A stretch of DNA of 53,727 bases. Origin: Sphingobacterium sp. UBA1575 (GTDB lineage: Bacteria; Bacteroidota; Bacteroidia; Sphingobacteriales; Sphingobacteriaceae). This document shows positions 18,022 to 27,535 of the stretch, piece by piece (within the stretch, counting starts at the first letter, position 1; each line of letters opens with the position of its first letter). The stretch is taken from the NCBI GenBank assembly GCA_002322865.1, contig DCOH01000033.1, positions 172,692-226,418 of the forward strand, in the 5' to 3' direction. The translations under genes and the position numbers were made by a program. The notes under the pieces are model-generated. The model did not search any database. It saw only the letters and a program-made list of their open reading frames with translations, and was not told the origin of the DNA.

Positions 18022-21000
18022 TTAAAAACTAAGATTAATACCCATAACATAGCTGGTTGTCATTGGATAATAATTATTCTGATTTAATTCAGGGTCCAAT
18101 CCAGGGAATTTTGTAATGGTCCAAGGATTTTGAACGTCAAATGAAATTCTGGCACCTTTAATCATTTTTTGCCCCTGCAACCAGGTTCCTGGAATTTTAT
18201 AACCTAAAGTTACATTACGAAGCCTTAAGAAGCTGGCGTTCAACATCCAATAGTCTGAATTGTTTTGGTAAGTACCGTATCTTGAATCTGACAACCCTGT
18301 AGGGAAATCCGCATCTGGATTATCAAAAGTCCATCTATCCAAACTGATCGGCATGGTATTCCATCCAAAAGATCCCATGTTTGCCGCTAAACTGGCAATT
18401 CGGAATAACCTATTTGGACCATATGGGCTCCATGCTTTTTGAACAGCTCCGGAGAAGAAAATATTCAAATCAAAGTTTTTGAATGTAAATGTATTACCAA
18501 AACCAAAGTTGAATTTAGGATCCAAGTTAGCAATCAAGGTCTGGTCGGCAGCAGTAAGTACTCCATCAGGTCCGGCTAAATTTCCTTGGGCATCGTAACT
18601 GGCACGATCCTGTACGATTAAACTTCCCGGAACCATATTTGGCATCCAAGCTGGAACATCTCCGTTTCCTTTGTACATGCCATTGGAAATATATCCGAAA
18701 GCTGGATTAAATACCGCATCCTTACCAGTTGGAGCCTTGAAACGTTCTAAGGTCGCTAAGGTTTGAGGAGCACGCTCTGTCCAAAAGCTTAAGTAATGGG
18801 AGAAATTGATGGAAGTTGACCAGGTAAAGCCGCCATTTCCAGAATTATCAACAATGTTTTTCGATTGTAAGGCGATATCAAAACCATCGGTCCGAGTTTT
18901 TCCTGCATTGATGGTCTGTGATTTTACCTGATAAGCCTCAGGAGTGGTTACATTGAACAATAGACCATTGATGGTTTTGGTATAGAAATCTACCGAGCCA
19001 GATAAACGGTCATTGAATAATCCAAAATCCAATCCTGCATTGATTTCTTTAGCGGTTTCCCAACTTAAGTTCGGGTTATCCAAACGATTGATTCCGAATC
19101 CAGTAGATGGATTGGTACCATCTCCGAATAGATAATCATAGGAACCATCACCATTTGAATTCAAATAGGCTAACTGGGCTGCACTAGCGATATCGCTGTT
19201 CCCGGTTTCACCATAGGATAAACGCAGTTTTAAGAAGCTTACCGGACCTTGGGCATCTTTGATAAAGCTTTCTTCAGAGATCAACCAGTTGGCTGCAACC
19301 CCTGGGAAATAACCCCATTTTTTATTTTCAGCAAAATTGGATGCACCATCCCTACGTAGGGATGCCTGGAAGGTGTATTTATCCTTATAGGTATAGATTC
19401 CACGAAGAAAATAGGAAGCAATGGTTTTTTCAGACGATCCAGAACCTACCGATGGCTGTGGGCTTTGACCTACACCAAGGTTATGATAAAGGAAAGCATC
19501 TGTTGGGAAATTTTGGTTTCCTGCGGATACCGATCTGGTTTTGAATTGATTGTAGGAATACCCTAATACGGAGTTCAATTGATGGTCAGTTCCGAAACGC
19601 TTATTGTAAGCTAGTGTATATTCCAATAACTTAATGCCAGCTTCATTTTTGCCGATACTGGCAACACCTCCGGTTCTTTCGCCTAATAAATAAGTTCTAG
19701 GTAGGTATAAATCCCTATTTCCGGAAGAGCGGTCATAGCTGTACATTCCTTTTGCAGTCAGACCATCGATAATTTCCCATGATAGATAGGCATTGGTCAA
19801 TAAACGGAAGCTGTTCAGATCGTTGGTTACTTCTCTGAATGATAATGGATTCGGTAAATTTGGGTATTGAGGATTTACCGGATAGGTTCCGTCTGGATTT
19901 TGCAAAGGAAGATTTGCTGGATGATATAGTGCGGCCGTTAGGATACCTCCAACTTCGTTAGAGCCCCCTGTTCCAGTAGCCAGGATCTTACCATCAGACA
20001 TCGTCGCACTAATACCTGTTTTGATCTTGTCGGTAATATTCTGATCAAAATTTGCCCTGAAGTTGTAACGTTTCATGCCACTTGCCAATAGCACACCTTT
20101 TTGGTCAAAGTAATTTCCAGAAACAAAGTATTTTGTGTTTTCGGTACCACCAGAAAGGGAGATGTTATGCTGTGTGGTATAACCTGCACGGTGTACCGCT
20201 TCCATCGCATTAGGCATCATCGGCGTATTGGCAATCTGGTCTGCAGTATATTTCGGTTTGTATGGCGAAACGGTCGAAGCGTCTACGGTTCCATAATAAG
20301 GACCAATTTTATTGTTCTGCATCCATCTTTCTAAGCCTAACTTGTTTACCTGCTCCATATACGTACGAGTGTCCAACACCTCATACATCTTATCGGCATG
20401 TTGAAAACCATAAGTTCCGGTATATTCGATTTTAGGGGCGCCAGATTTACCACGTTTTGTGGTGATCAATACCACACCCGCTCCAGCTCGAGCTCCGTAA
20501 ATAGATGCAGAAGCCGCATCCTTTAACATTTCAATGGACTCGATATCATTGGAGTTGATGAAGTTCAAGGGGCTGACATCCTGGTTACCTTGCGTAGAGA
20601 CAGGTGCTCCAGGAATTGATGCACCACCATTGATCGGAACACCATCGACCACATAAAGTACACCCGCACTGGCATTTGAAGGGTTGTTTCTGATTTTTAC
20701 ATTTACTCCGGCACCAGGTTGTCCCGTTGGTTGAATTACCTGAACACCCGCCGCCTTCCCTTGCAAACCTTGTGCAAAGTTGGATGTAGTTGAAACGGCA
20801 GCTAATTCTGAACCTTTTACCGAGGCAACTGCTCCAGAAACATTTTTACGGTTTACCGTACCATATCCAATAACCACCAATTCTTCCAGCGCTTGGGAAG
20901 ATTCTTTCAACACGATTTGTTGCAAGGCACTTCCAGCATTGGCTGCAATTTCGAATGAATCAAAGCCAACAGAAGATATTACCAAAACATCCGTAGGATT

Positions 21001-21510
21001 GGCTTCTATCGAAAACCTTCCGTTCGAATCGGTAGAAGTTGCCTTGTTTGTTCCTTTGACAGTTACTGTCACTCCGGCTAAAGGCTCGCCAGCAGCATTC
21101 TTTACCGTACCGCTGATGTTCTGGAATGCTTCTCCCTTTTTAAGGATAGAAATTGTTTTCCCTTGGATCGTGTACTTAAAAGGAACATCCTTGAAAAGTT
21201 CGTCCAGGGTCTGCTTCACTGTTTTATTCCCTAAATTGATGGACTTCACCTGCACGTCCCTGATCTCGGAAGATTTGTAGAAAAACACATAACCTGTGTT
21301 TTTTTCAATATTCTTCAACAAGGTTTCTAGTTCCACAGTTGATGAAGCATGTTTTACCGTCTGCTCATGGTTATGAGCATAAACCTCTTGATAACTTGCT
21401 CCCACTAAGATGAAGGAACATTGAATAGCAAATAAGAGGTTAGATTTGCGTTTCCAGAATTGATGGGGTACTCCCATAGAAACACACTTTCTAAAAGATA
21501 ATTTAGTCAT
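18022..21510 (-). CDS. SusC/RagA-family TonB-dependent transporter with STN signalling domain
   Basis: This is a 1162-residue outer-membrane transporter. The N-terminus has a long basic n-region, then a signal helix (LLFAIQCSFILVGASYQEVYA). An STN domain follows (SSTVELETLLKNIEKNTGYVFFY to GKTISILKKG), then the carboxypeptidase-like domain NISGTVKNAAGEPLAGVTVTVKG. The plug contains ELVVIGYGTVNRKNVSGAV and the SusC box ESIEMLKDAASASIYGARAGAGVVLITTKRG. The barrel ends in YVMGINLSF. The FecR and sigma genes lie directly upstream on the same strand, so signalling through STN to FecR to sigma is expected, as in the convergent locus. Confidence 0.96.
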   Translation of the reverse strand: MTKLSFRKCVSMGVPHQFWKRKSNLLFAIQCSFILVGASYQEVYAHNHEQTVKHASSTVELETLLKNIEKNTGYVFFYKSSEIRDVQVKSINLGNKTVKQTLDELFKDVPFKYTIQGKTISILKKGEAFQNISGTVKNAAGEPLAGVTVTVKGTNKATSTDSNGRFSIEANPTDVLVISSVGFDSFEIAANAGSALQQIVLKESSQALEELVVIGYGTVNRKNVSGAVASVKGSELAAVSTTSNFAQGLQGKAAGVQVIQPTGQPGAGVNVKIRNNPSNASAGVLYVVDGVPINGGASIPGAPVSTQGNQDVSPLNFINSNDIESIEMLKDAASASIYGARAGAGVVLITTKRGKSGAPKIEYTGTYGFQHADKMYEVLDTRTYMEQVNKLGLERWMQNNKIGPYYGTVDASTVSPYKPKYTADQIANTPMMPNAMEAVHRAGYTTQHNISLSGGTENTKYFVSGNYFDQKGVLLASGMKRYNFRANFDQNITDKIKTGISATMSDGKILATGTGGSNEVGGILTAALYHPANLPLQNPDGTYPVNPQYPNLPNPLSFREVTNDLNSFRLLTNAYLSWEIIDGLTAKGMYSYDRSSGNRDLYLPRTYLLGERTGGVASIGKNEAGIKLLEYTLAYNKRFGTDHQLNSVLGYSYNQFKTRSVSAGNQNFPTDAFLYHNLGVGQSPQPSVGSGSSEKTIASYFLRGIYTYKDKYTFQASLRRDGASNFAENKKWGYFPGVAANWLISEESFIKDAQGPVSFLKLRLSYGETGNSDIASAAQLAYLNSNGDGSYDYLFGDGTNPSTGFGINRLDNPNLSWETAKEINAGLDFGLFNDRLSGSVDFYTKTINGLLFNVTTPEAYQVKSQTINAGKTRTDGFDIALQSKNIVDNSGNGGFTWSTSINFSHYLSFWTERAPQTLATLERFKAPTGKDAVFNPAFGYISNGMYKGNGDVPAWMPNMVPGSLIVQDRASYDAQGNLAGPDGVLTAADQTLIANLDPKFNFGFGNTFTFKNFDLNIFFSGAVQKAWSPYGPNRLFRIASLAANMGSFGWNTMPISLDRWTFDNPDADFPTGLSDSRYGTYQNNSDYWMLNASFLRLRNVTLGYKIPGTWLQGQKMIKGARISFDVQNPWTITKFPGLDPELNQNNYYPMTTSYVMGINLSF

Positions 21511-21561
21511 TTGTGATTATGATTATAATTAATTCAATGATTATATTGGATGTTCAATTGG

Positions 21562-22779
21562 TTATTCAATTATTTTTAAGCGTTTTTTAGATTTTAGTTC
21601 ATACTTCAGATTTGTTCCCGCGAGAATATTGAGCACCTGACTCAACGTAAGGTCTTTTCCGATCTTTCCCGAATAGGTTTCCATAGGCATATGTAATGGA
21701 TATTCCACCTGAAAATCATACCATCTGCCCAATTCTGTCATCACCGTTTTAAGATCCGCATTGTCGAAATAGAAGAAGTCGTTTTTCCAAGCGATATGTC
21801 CTTCAGTATCTGCTTTTTGCAATCGCTTTAAAGATCCGTCTATAGAGGCAAAGACAACCTCACCCGGTTTAAGCATGGTCTGTTTATCCCCATGTTTGAT
21901 ATTGACCTTCCCATTTATCAGGGAGGTATAGAATCCTAGATCTTCGGGATAGTTTCGGATATTGAAGGTGGTTCCTAAAACCTCCACCGCTGAGTTATTA
22001 TTGTTTAACTTAACATAGAAAGGTTTTTTGCTGTTGTGGACAACCTCAAAATATGCTTCCCCACTTAAGTAGACCTCACGCTTGTCTCCTGCAAATTGAA
22101 TGGGATATTTTAGCTTACTACCTGAATTCAACCATATCATGGTTCCATCGCTAAGTTTTACTTTGTACCTTTTTCCTTTAGGGGTTTCGATTTCCTGATA
22201 GATCAACTGTTGGATTGGGAAGGCCTGAACGATGGAATAAACAGCATTTTGTCGATTGATCTTGATCTCCACATTTTGGATATTATCTACTTCAGTCTTT
22301 CCATCAGGAAGATTATCCAAGTTTAATTTCTTCCCATTTCCCAAATCCAGGATCCCGCCATCTGTACCGGGATGTAAATCATGTGCCGTGAATTCATCCT
22401 GCGTTTGTTTAGCATCATTCATCTTGGTTTTATAAAAATAAAAGGGTAGGGCAATGCAGAGAAGGATAGATGCAGCAACGGACATCCAACGGAGAGTGGT
22501 AGTCCTTTGCTTTTTAACATCTTTGGTTACACTTACTTCATTCCCGCTTTGCAGGCGATCCAACATCAGGATTTCTTTCAAATTGGATTCGAATTCCTTT
22601 TCATGCAAAGGTTGGTCTTGCAAGGATATAGATTCTTCTTGCATCAATTGGATGAAATCTTCGTGTAAGTTGTCCAAGTCCGTGTGGATGACAAGGTCAT
22701 GAAGTTCCCTTCTTTCCTCCTCAGAAAGAAGGTTGGAATAATACCGCTTAAGCAAGTAATAAACTCGATTTTCGTGCAT
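21562..22779 (-). CDS. FecR-family anti-sigma regulator
   Basis: The 405-residue protein has an N-terminal sigma-binding part (YYLLKRYYSNLLSEEERRELHDLV) and a membrane helix (WMSVAASILLCIALPFYFY). The periplasmic FecR domain follows (ETPKGKRYKVKLSDGTMIWLNSGS, YLSGEAYFEVVHNSKKPFYVK, EVLGTTFNIRNY). The C-terminal DUF4974 domain carries NADLKTVMTELGRWYDFQVEY. It has the usual length and order and lies 51 bases before susC on the same strand. Confidence 0.95.
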   Translation of the reverse strand: MHENRVYYLLKRYYSNLLSEEERRELHDLVIHTDLDNLHEDFIQLMQEESISLQDQPLHEKEFESNLKEILMLDRLQSGNEVSVTKDVKKQRTTTLRWMSVAASILLCIALPFYFYKTKMNDAKQTQDEFTAHDLHPGTDGGILDLGNGKKLNLDNLPDGKTEVDNIQNVEIKINRQNAVYSIVQAFPIQQLIYQEIETPKGKRYKVKLSDGTMIWLNSGSKLKYPIQFAGDKREVYLSGEAYFEVVHNSKKPFYVKLNNNNSAVEVLGTTFNIRNYPEDLGFYTSLINGKVNIKHGDKQTMLKPGEVVFASIDGSLKRLQKADTEGHIAWKNDFFYFDNADLKTVMTELGRWYDFQVEYPLHMPMETYSGKIGKDLTLSQVLNILAGTNLKYELKSKKRLKIIE

Positions 22780-22868
22780 GGTTTATAAATTGGAAGCTTG
22801 GTTAAATGGCGCTTCTATGGTAAAGAATATACTTTTTGGGAGTACTACTATTGGGATACAAAATATTT

Positions 22869-23468
22869 TTAAATAATTTTCAACAGTACTAGAATGGAAA
22901 GCGTAATTTGGAAGTTCTGATCCGCCAATGATTGCCTAATTTCTTTTAAAGCACTCGTTAGGGTATTGTAAACTGTATTTGGAGAGATGTTCAGTTGTTG
23001 TGCGATTTCATTTGCTGTTAATCCATGCTCACGACTTAAAAGATAGATTTCCCTTCTTTTTTCCGGCATCTTGATTAAGGTATCTTTGACAATTTCTTTG
23101 ATTTCATAGAGTTCCATAAATCGAGGCTGGTCAATATCAGATAATTCATTCGTGTCATAAAGGGACTTGAGTCGATCTACTTTGGTTTTTTGATGGGCTT
23201 CCTTCCTCAATAGGGTCAAGCTTTCGGTGCTCAATACCTTAAAAAGCCAAGCTTCAAAATTCTGTATTTCTCCCAATCGGTCTCTATTTAACCATACCCT
23301 TAAAAATGCCTCCTGTAAGATATCGGAAGAATGGTCTTTACCCTGAGAATTGAACTTTTTCAGAAAGGAGTGAAATCTTGAAAAATACCGATGGTATAAT
23401 TCCGTAAAAGCTTGTTCATTGCCATTAGAAATTGCAAATAACAATTCTGCATCTTCCAGATTTTTCAT
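22869..23468 (-). CDS. RNA polymerase ECF sigma factor, FecI-like
   Basis: The 199-residue protein has sigma region 2 (AFTELYHRYFSRFHSFLKKF, SSDILQEAFLRVWLNRDRL, FEAWLFKVLS) and region 4 (LLSREHGLTANEIAQQLNISPNTVYNTLTSALKEI). It heads the minus-strand sigma/FecR/SusC/SusD locus. It differs clearly in sequence from the sigma at 6187, so the two convergent loci are not a recent duplication. Confidence 0.94.
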   Translation of the reverse strand: MKNLEDAELLFAISNGNEQAFTELYHRYFSRFHSFLKKFNSQGKDHSSDILQEAFLRVWLNRDRLGEIQNFEAWLFKVLSTESLTLLRKEAHQKTKVDRLKSLYDTNELSDIDQPRFMELYEIKEIVKDTLIKMPEKRREIYLLSREHGLTANEIAQQLNISPNTVYNTLTSALKEIRQSLADQNFQITLSILVLLKII

Positions 23469-23705
23469 GGCTTTATAAAAAGTATTTATAATAATTAGTG
23501 ATTAACGAATTCTTAAAATATTTCCAATCGCGCAAATTAGAAATTATTCATCTTTCTTTTTATAAAAGTAGCTATTTTGAAGCATTATAATTAATGCAAT
23601 CGATTGTTTAAGTCTGCTATTGTAAAATTATTTTCGATTATTATCCAAGATTGGTAGCGAAATCAATATTTCCTGCGTTAGTATTTTAACTAACCATTAT
23701 TTGTT

Positions 23706-24394
23706 ATGAAAATTTTCATTTATTCTTTCCTTGTATTGTTGAGTTTCCAACTCCTTTCCTGTTCTAAAAATGATGAATTAAAGTCATCCTCCTATTGGAG
23801 TAAGCGGACGCAGGAAAAAAAAAGAGAGATCAATTTGTTGAGCGAATCTGTTCCATGTCAGGATATTTCTACTTTAAAGTGGTTTTTAAACACAATTATT
23901 TTTTAGTTCATCCCTCTCTACAGGCACGGTTCGATCGTTTATTGGCGGAGTATGATGACTATTTTAATAAAATGTTGGATGCTGCCGAAAGGGAAGGGAT
24001 TATATATGATTTTTCATACCCGATTCCTCCAATAAAAGTAGTTTGTCGAGATGGTAAAGCTACTATGCTTTTTGTACAAGATCTGACAATTCAAGAGGTG
24101 AATGAGGAATTGCCTAAATTCAAAAATATTATTAAGGATTTCTATAAGGATGTAAACTGTACAGACCCATCTGAATGGAGTTCTATGCTGTTGATTGTGA
24201 ATTGTAAATATGAAGGGTTTGCCATTCATAAAACAATAAAGACAGAAGAATTTAAAGAATTACTTCTAAATTATTATCAACTAAACAATAGAAAGAACCA
24301 ACTTGAGAATATTAAATGCGATGGAATGTCAAGTAATAAGCAAGCTACTATATCCTGTAAAGATGGCAAGCCAGTTGTGACTATTAGCAATTAA
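23706..24394 (+). pseudogene. Two-module lipoprotein broken by a frameshift in a T tract
   Basis: A lipoprotein signal (FLVLLSFQLLSC, Cys19) opens the first frame, which stops at TAG 23904-23906. The rest of the protein continues in the -1 frame to 24394. One extra T in the run of six T at 23899-23904 would restore a single ORF of about 229 residues. Both halves contain a similar module: SVPCQDISTLKW followed by a helix RFDRLLAEYDDYF, and DVNCTDPSEWSS followed by EEFKELLLNYYQL. The C-terminal tail is SCKDGKPVVTI. The family resembles small Bacteroidota lipoproteins with a CTDxSEW motif; function unknown. Alternatives are a sequencing error, phase variation or slippage at the T run. Confidence 0.7.
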
Positions 24395-24412
24395 ATAGGA
24401 ATGACTATAAAC

Positions 24413-24445
24413 AAAAAAAGCAACTCTTTTGGAGTTGCTTTTTTT
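24413..24445 (+). terminator. Rho-independent terminator
   Basis: GCAACTC (24420-24426) and GAGTTGC (24432-24438) pair around TTTTG, flanked by seven A and seven T. It ends the broken lipoprotein gene and marks the left side of the defence island. Confidence 0.9.
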
Positions 24446-24682
24446 GTGATCCCGCTGGTACAAAACTCGAACTCTTTACTTGAAGATTTAAGGCGATTAA
24501 ACCAATTGAAAGACGTACCACTGCAAAATGATGTGAATGTGAAAACTATAGAAAAACAACCAAAGAAAATAAGCAATTTAAAAAGTGATATTTGAATTAT
24601 GATACGGATAAATTCTATGGTCGAGTTCGTTTTATGTTACCTTTTTCCAAGCCGATGCGGATTAAAAAATCACCTTCACATG

Positions 24683-25414
24683 CTATTTGATAATGTTGGA
24701 TAATAATTTCTTGAAGTTTTTTGAAATGAGGTGTTCAACTTCAAACAAGGGTTTGTTCCAAATTAAAGAAAAATACTTGTAGACCTCAAACACCTCCCCA
24801 GGCTTTATTGGACGATGATCGATCTTAATGAATGGCCCATCGGTTTCAGTTAACAATTTATCTTTTGGAATTCTCTGAATGATCTTTTTACCGGATTCAG
24901 AATTTATCATGGCAGGATTTACAGATAAAAAATAACCCGCTTCTGTGATTTTGTCGATTAGATTTAATGGGCCTGAATACCAATGAAAAATTGCACTGTG
25001 TATTCCGTTCTCAACTAGCATTTCTAACACCTCTTTTTCCGCTCTTCTTGAATGAATGCTTAATATTTTCTGCTGGTTGTTAATTGCCGCCAATATTTTG
25101 CTAAAAGTTTCTAATTGGATTTTTTTTGTAGAAAACCCCTCTCTGGAAAAGTCTAATCCTATTTCACCGATATAAGAGGTTTTGTGTAAGTTTTTTAAAA
25201 AAGAGGGAAACTCCTTACTATGTTGCTCTGCATACAGAGGATGCATGCCCAAGGCCATCCTAATTCTTTTTAAAGGTAATATATGTGGAAAACCCATTTC
25301 AAAATGACTAGGCAAATTGGTCATAGTTATTATAGTTGCTCCGGCCTTTTCACATTCTGAAAGAATTTTTTCAGGTTGACGATACAAATCAATATGGCAA
25401 TGTGTGTCTATCAT
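24683..25414 (-). CDS. qatD: QatD: TatD-like metal-dependent nuclease of the Qat defence system
   Basis: The 243-residue protein has the TatD/amidohydrolase barrel. The metal motif HCH is at residues 5-7 (MIDTHCHIDL), Glu84 lies in YIGEIGLDFS, His121 in ILSIHSRRAE, His144 in FHWYSGP and Asp192 in LLTETDGPF. All expected ligands are present, so it should be an active DNase-type hydrolase. Its start overlaps the end of qatC by 4 bases, making it the last gene of a four-gene operon. On its own it would be called TatD; the neighbours define it as QatD of the QatABCD anti-phage system. Confidence 0.9.
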   Translation of the reverse strand: MIDTHCHIDLYRQPEKILSECEKAGATIITMTNLPSHFEMGFPHILPLKRIRMALGMHPLYAEQHSKEFPSFLKNLHKTSYIGEIGLDFSREGFSTKKIQLETFSKILAAINNQQKILSIHSRRAEKEVLEMLVENGIHSAIFHWYSGPLNLIDKITEAGYFLSVNPAMINSESGKKIIQRIPKDKLLTETDGPFIKIDHRPIKPGEVFEVYKYFSLIWNKPLFEVEHLISKNFKKLLSNIIK

Positions 25415-26796
25415 TGAATACCAGCCAATTTTTTTAAACTATTATTTCCTTTGTCTTCAATCCATTGTTTTATTTCTTCTCGAACTTGTTCAACTACCCG
25501 AACAGAATTATCCATTTCATTTAAGGGAATTGCACCGGACACTAATAATGTTCGCCTAATCCGCTCCGATGTCAAGTTGCTGTTAAGAAAATCGAACAGT
25601 GCGGGAAAATCGTACTTATCAAATATTTGATTTGGAGTTGAAAAGATATCTATTCCATATAATTGATCGTCTAAATTAAGAGCGTGCAAAGCAGCTCTTC
25701 GATAAATGCATGGCATACAGATACCGCAGTGATGGGTTCCAGCTTTTGTATCCCAATGCATCTTTCTTCCCCGCTTTCCACAAGACACAGATAAGTGATA
25801 TGTTTTCTTAAGCTGGGCACTATTATTACAGCTTTGCACAAGCTGTCCCTTAGTTAAGGATTTATAGGGGTTTTTCAGGTTAGTAGTTAAACCAAGTTTA
25901 TTTAATAGCGTTTGGAGTTGGCTGATGTAGTGCGGATGTGTTGTGCGTGTGCTAAGCGTACTGCTGCGGGATGGCGTTAGGGGATAATTAATTGAAATTG
26001 TCCCATTTTCAGGAACCGTAAGCACATTACAATGCGGTAGTTTTTCTACACAAAATAGAGAGATACCGATGAATAACAAAGAACGGCTTCTAAAGCTTGC
26101 TTCCTTAATAATTTCATTGTCGTTATTATCATGATTGTCAAGAGCAACAACACACTGTATCCAATCGTATTTATTTTTTAGTTGAGAATTGCCAGCAAAA
26201 AAGTTAATTATATTTTGTTGATCACTATTTGCACCAGGAGAAGAAGAATCAAAATGGGATAATAGCAATCCTTTTTTATTATCGTCTAAACTGTTCAAAC
26301 CATCTATTACTCCGACCAATGAATCAAGTCCACCTGAGAAAAGGGAAGCAAACGTATAGTCATCTAAATTATATTCTGGGATCTTGGATTTCCACCTTTT
26401 TGCTTTTTCGGTGTAAAAATCAATATTGCTAACATTTTCAAAATTAACAGTCCAATAATCACCAGTAAGAAAATTGAGTAGCTGATTGAACAGCTCTTTA
26501 TTATCATTCCAAATCTGTAGATTATTAACAGGAAGAGTTACTTCTATATCCCTTGCCCATCCATCTATTGAATATTGGTGTCTCTCCAATAGATTGTCAA
26601 TCCCATAAATTAATGAGGAAACCAGAAAAAAATCAAAACTTATTGAAGTGGTATCATTTGAAAAATTCTTCATGGACTGAAAGGATATATGTAAGTCTAC
26701 CGACCTGGTATTCCCAGATATGTCTTCAAATGACAGCTTAACCGTTGCAAAACGACCTGTTTTTGGTGGATTACTAATTATTACATTAACCTTCAT
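25411..26796 (-). CDS. qatC: QatC: QueC-like ATP-pyrophosphatase-fold protein
   Basis: The protein has about 461 residues. The PP-loop signature SGGLDS lies near residues 154-159 (FASLFSGGLDSLVGVIDGL). A QueC-type zinc site lies in the C-terminal part: Cys339 (SCGKRGRK), then HHCGICMPC with Cys357, 360 and 363. QueC converts carboxy-deazaguanine to preQ0; the Qat homologue is longer, with an extra N-terminal domain (1-130), and no other queuosine genes are nearby. The ATG at 26796 is preferred to a TTG at 26805. The start overlaps qatB and the stop overlaps qatD. Confidence 0.9.
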   Translation of the reverse strand: MKVNVIISNPPKTGRFATVKLSFEDISGNTRSVDLHISFQSMKNFSNDTTSISFDFFLVSSLIYGIDNLLERHQYSIDGWARDIEVTLPVNNLQIWNDNKELFNQLLNFLTGDYWTVNFENVSNIDFYTEKAKRWKSKIPEYNLDDYTFASLFSGGLDSLVGVIDGLNSLDDNKKGLLLSHFDSSSPGANSDQQNIINFFAGNSQLKNKYDWIQCVVALDNHDNNDNEIIKEASFRSRSLLFIGISLFCVEKLPHCNVLTVPENGTISINYPLTPSRSSTLSTRTTHPHYISQLQTLLNKLGLTTNLKNPYKSLTKGQLVQSCNNSAQLKKTYHLSVSCGKRGRKMHWDTKAGTHHCGICMPCIYRRAALHALNLDDQLYGIDIFSTPNQIFDKYDFPALFDFLNSNLTSERIRRTLLVSGAIPLNEMDNSVRVVEQVREEIKQWIEDKGNNSLKKLAGIQ

Positions 26797-27535
26797 AACC
26801 TTCAAATACTTTTAAAACATCTTCCTGAATATTTTTGATCAACCGGTCGGCCTGATCACTTGCCCAATTAATATTATTAAGCGGGTTCGTTCGATTCATA
26901 TTCTTGACTTTTTCGAAAATATAATCCTTTATCTGCTTAAACAGGTTTTCACAATCTGATTTCCCCTTGTCAACTATCAGTTTCTCATAGAACATTACTG
27001 AAAGATGTTCGAATATATAATATCCAAAATATCGTTCAATAACCTCTTCCAATGTCTCCTTATCTAGAACTTCAGTCAACTGTTGTTGCCATTCCTCTAT
27101 TGTTTCCGCATCAGAAACCAATTCTTCCAATATTTTTTGCGAAGCAGCCTTAGCCGCAACATCGTCCAAAGTAGATGCTGGGCCTGTACAATGCTCAATG
27201 AGTCTATCAATAACCTCATTTAACGGAAGTCCACCAAGTCCCGGCAATCCGATTTGCTCTAATGCTTCCCTTATATTGCCCCCCGAACTACTAAATGATC
27301 CGAGGAAAGCTCCAAGATTTTTGGCTGTTCTTATACCCGCTCTTCCTGCGATTTTTGATCGCCCTCTTCCTGCGCTTCCAGATCCTCCGATTACGGAAAC
27401 ATATCTTGAAAGTATATTTCCCAAATTACTCGTGGTTACTATACCACCTCCACAACTGCTGGTTACTGCACCGCTTAGATTGCCCCATTGCGGTTGCCCT
27501 TTGATTGAAGCTGAATATGATTTTGATGTCCCCAT
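26786..27535 (-). CDS. qatB: QatB: Gly/Ser-rich small component of the Qat system
   Basis: The 249-residue protein has a low-complexity, Gly/Ser-rich N-terminal 95 residues (SSCGGGIVTTSNLGNILSRY, GGSGSAGRGRSKIAGRAG). A helical C-terminal half follows, with LDDVAAKAASQKILEELV and ETLEEVIERYFGYYIFEHLS. No enzymatic motif is visible. Position between the KAP ATPase and the QueC-like protein, and this composition, match QatB. Residue 2 is glycine, which would be exposed after Met removal. The stop of qatA and the start codon of qatB share bases at 27535. Confidence 0.87.
   Translation of the reverse strand: MGTSKSYSASIKGQPQWGNLSGAVTSSCGGGIVTTSNLGNILSRYVSVIGGSGSAGRGRSKIAGRAGIRTAKNLGAFLGSFSSSGGNIREALEQIGLPGLGGLPLNEVIDRLIEHCTGPASTLDDVAAKAASQKILEELVSDAETIEEWQQQLTEVLDKETLEEVIERYFGYYIFEHLSVMFYEKLIVDKGKSDCENLFKQIKDYIFEKVKNMNRTNPLNNINWASDQADRLIKNIQEDVLKVFEGYEG

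Noticed and set aside
24446..24490. tRNA-like 3' end as an island attachment site
   Set aside because: The minus strand reads GTTCGAG ... ACCAGCGGGATCA, which recalls a T-arm and acceptor, but no cloverleaf can be completed.
24401..24595. Plus-strand ORF of 64 codons after the broken lipoprotein
   Set aside because: Its first third is the terminator hairpin (24413-24445) and the rest has no protein-family features.
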